Part shown: one piece after another, positions 5,452 through 6,045 of the stretch
Layout of the letters: every line of letters begins with the position of its first letter
How positions within the stretch are numbered: position 1 is the first letter of the stretch
Assembly: GCA_018239705.1 (NCBI GenBank)
Contig: JAFEGS010000067.1
Location: 1-6,045 of the forward strand
Reading direction: 5' to 3'
DNA length: 6,045 nucleotides
DNA from: Verrucomicrobiota bacterium
GTDB lineage: Bacteria; Chlamydiota; Chlamydiia; Chlamydiales; FEN-1388
Notes under the pieces: generated by a model
Told to the model about the DNA's origin: nothing
Databases searched by the model: none
The model's input: only the letters and a program-made list of their open reading frames with translations
Position numbers and translations under genes: made by a program

Positions 5452-6045
5452 ATGGCAAAGAAATACGACGAAAAAGCAGTACAGACTCTCGATGCGATTA
5501 GCCACATACGCCTGCGTTCCGGGATGTATATTGGCCGCCTCGGCGATGGCTCTCATCCCGACGATGGTATCTACATCCTCCTGAAGGAAGTAATCGACAA
5601 TAGCATCGATGAGTTCATCATGAACCACGGCAAGCAGATAGAGGTCTCCGTTGACCTTAGCTCCGGAAGAGCCCACATCCGCGATTTTGGGCGAGGCATT
5701 CCTTTGGGCAAAGTGGTCGACTGCGTCAGCCAGATGAACACCGGCGCGAAGTACAATGACGACGTTTTTCAGTTTTCTGTAGGGCTTAATGGAGTTGGTC
5801 TGAAGGCAGTCAATGCGCTGTCAAGCCACTTTCTTGTTCGAAGCACTCGCGAGGGCAAGTTTTTTGAAGCCATTTTCAACAAGGGTGTTCTTGTCAGCTC
5901 TAATCAAGGTGCTAGTGTAGAGCCTGCAGGTACCTATGTAGAATTTACGCCTGATAAAGAAATTTTTAAAGATTACCGCTATAGCCTCGAGATTATCCAG
6001 AAACGGATGTGGCATTACGCCTATCTCAACTGCGGGTTGAAGCTT
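5452..6045 (+). CDS. Type IIA topoisomerase ATPase subunit (ParE/GyrB-like), 3'-partial
   Basis: The frame opens at ATG 5452 (MAKKYDEKAVQTLDAISHIR) and runs 198 codons without a stop to the window edge. The visible part is the GHKL ATPase domain, which dimerises on binding ATP and gates DNA passage with a GyrA/ParC partner. SGMYIG lies at 23-28. LLKEVIDNSIDE (43-54) carries the catalytic Glu46 and Mg-binding Asn50. RDFGRGIP (77-84) has the adenine-contacting Asp78. The ATP lid VGLNGVGLKAVNALS (110-124) and GTYVEFTPD (160-168) follow. VGLNGVG rather than the GGLHGVG of classic GyrB resembles ParE of Bacteroidetes and the second chlamydial copy (gyrB_2). The transducer, TOPRIM and C-terminal regions lie beyond the window. 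It is transcribed away from the repeat gene across a 119-base spacer. A gyrA_2/parC partner would be expected downstream, as in Chlamydia. Confidence 0.93.
   Translation, partial: MAKKYDEKAVQTLDAISHIRLRSGMYIGRLGDGSHPDDGIYILLKEVIDNSIDEFIMNHGKQIEVSVDLSSGRAHIRDFGRGIPLGKVVDCVSQMNTGAKYNDDVFQFSVGLNGVGLKAVNALSSHFLVRSTREGKFFEAIFNKGVLVSSNQGASVEPAGTYVEFTPDKEIFKDYRYSLEIIQKRMWHYAYLNCGLKL

Noticed and set aside
5407..6015. Minus-strand open frames opposite parE
   Set aside because: The plus strand encodes an unmistakable GHKL ATPase domain through this region, so these are shadows.

Overview
The window most likely comes from a chlamydia-like bacterium (order Chlamydiales, outside the Chlamydiaceae). The strongest clue is a hemA gene of the short, divergent type transcribed away from a gyrB/parE-type topoisomerase gene. 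From memory, Chlamydia trachomatis has the same neighbours, hemA (CT662) next to gyrB_2 (CT661). An asparaginyl-tRNA synthetase, which C. trachomatis lacks, argues against Chlamydiaceae. Housekeeping genes sampled by eye are near 50 % GC, which would suit a relatively GC-rich environmental lineage; the species cannot be fixed from this window.

Layout: (1) 1-1377, + strand, asnS, lacking only its first few codons. (2) 1310-2341, - strand, hemA (glutamyl-tRNA reductase), converging on asnS with a 68-base tail-to-tail overlap. (3) 2358-3395, - strand, a UDP-GlcNAc 4,6-dehydratase of the PseB/FlaA1 family, 16 bases upstream of hemA and probably cotranscribed with it. (4) 3396-3484, an 89-base spacer with an inverted repeat at the dehydratase start. 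(5) 3485-5332, - strand, an unrecognised 615-residue lysine-rich protein with internal helical repeats, clearly more AT-rich than its neighbours. (6) 5333-5451, an AT-rich divergent control region with candidate promoters and a hairpin at the downstream start codon. (7) 5452-6045, + strand, the start of a ParE/GyrB-type ATPase subunit, running off the window.

The conserved genes serve protein synthesis (asnS), tetrapyrrole synthesis (hemA) and DNA topology (parE). The dehydratase and the repeat protein lie between hemA and parE and look like lineage-specific insertions into a conserved neighbourhood. The repeat protein is the least explained element. It has 28-residue units interspersed with 12-residue half units, and a 40-residue (28+12) composite that was itself tandemly duplicated. 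No complete new multi-gene system is visible here. The best leads are the repeat protein, the antisense overlap of asnS and hemA, and two inverted repeats that each cover a translation start. No tRNA, rRNA, CRISPR array, insertion sequence or convincing rho-independent terminator was found, and no gene-free stretch exceeds 300 bases.
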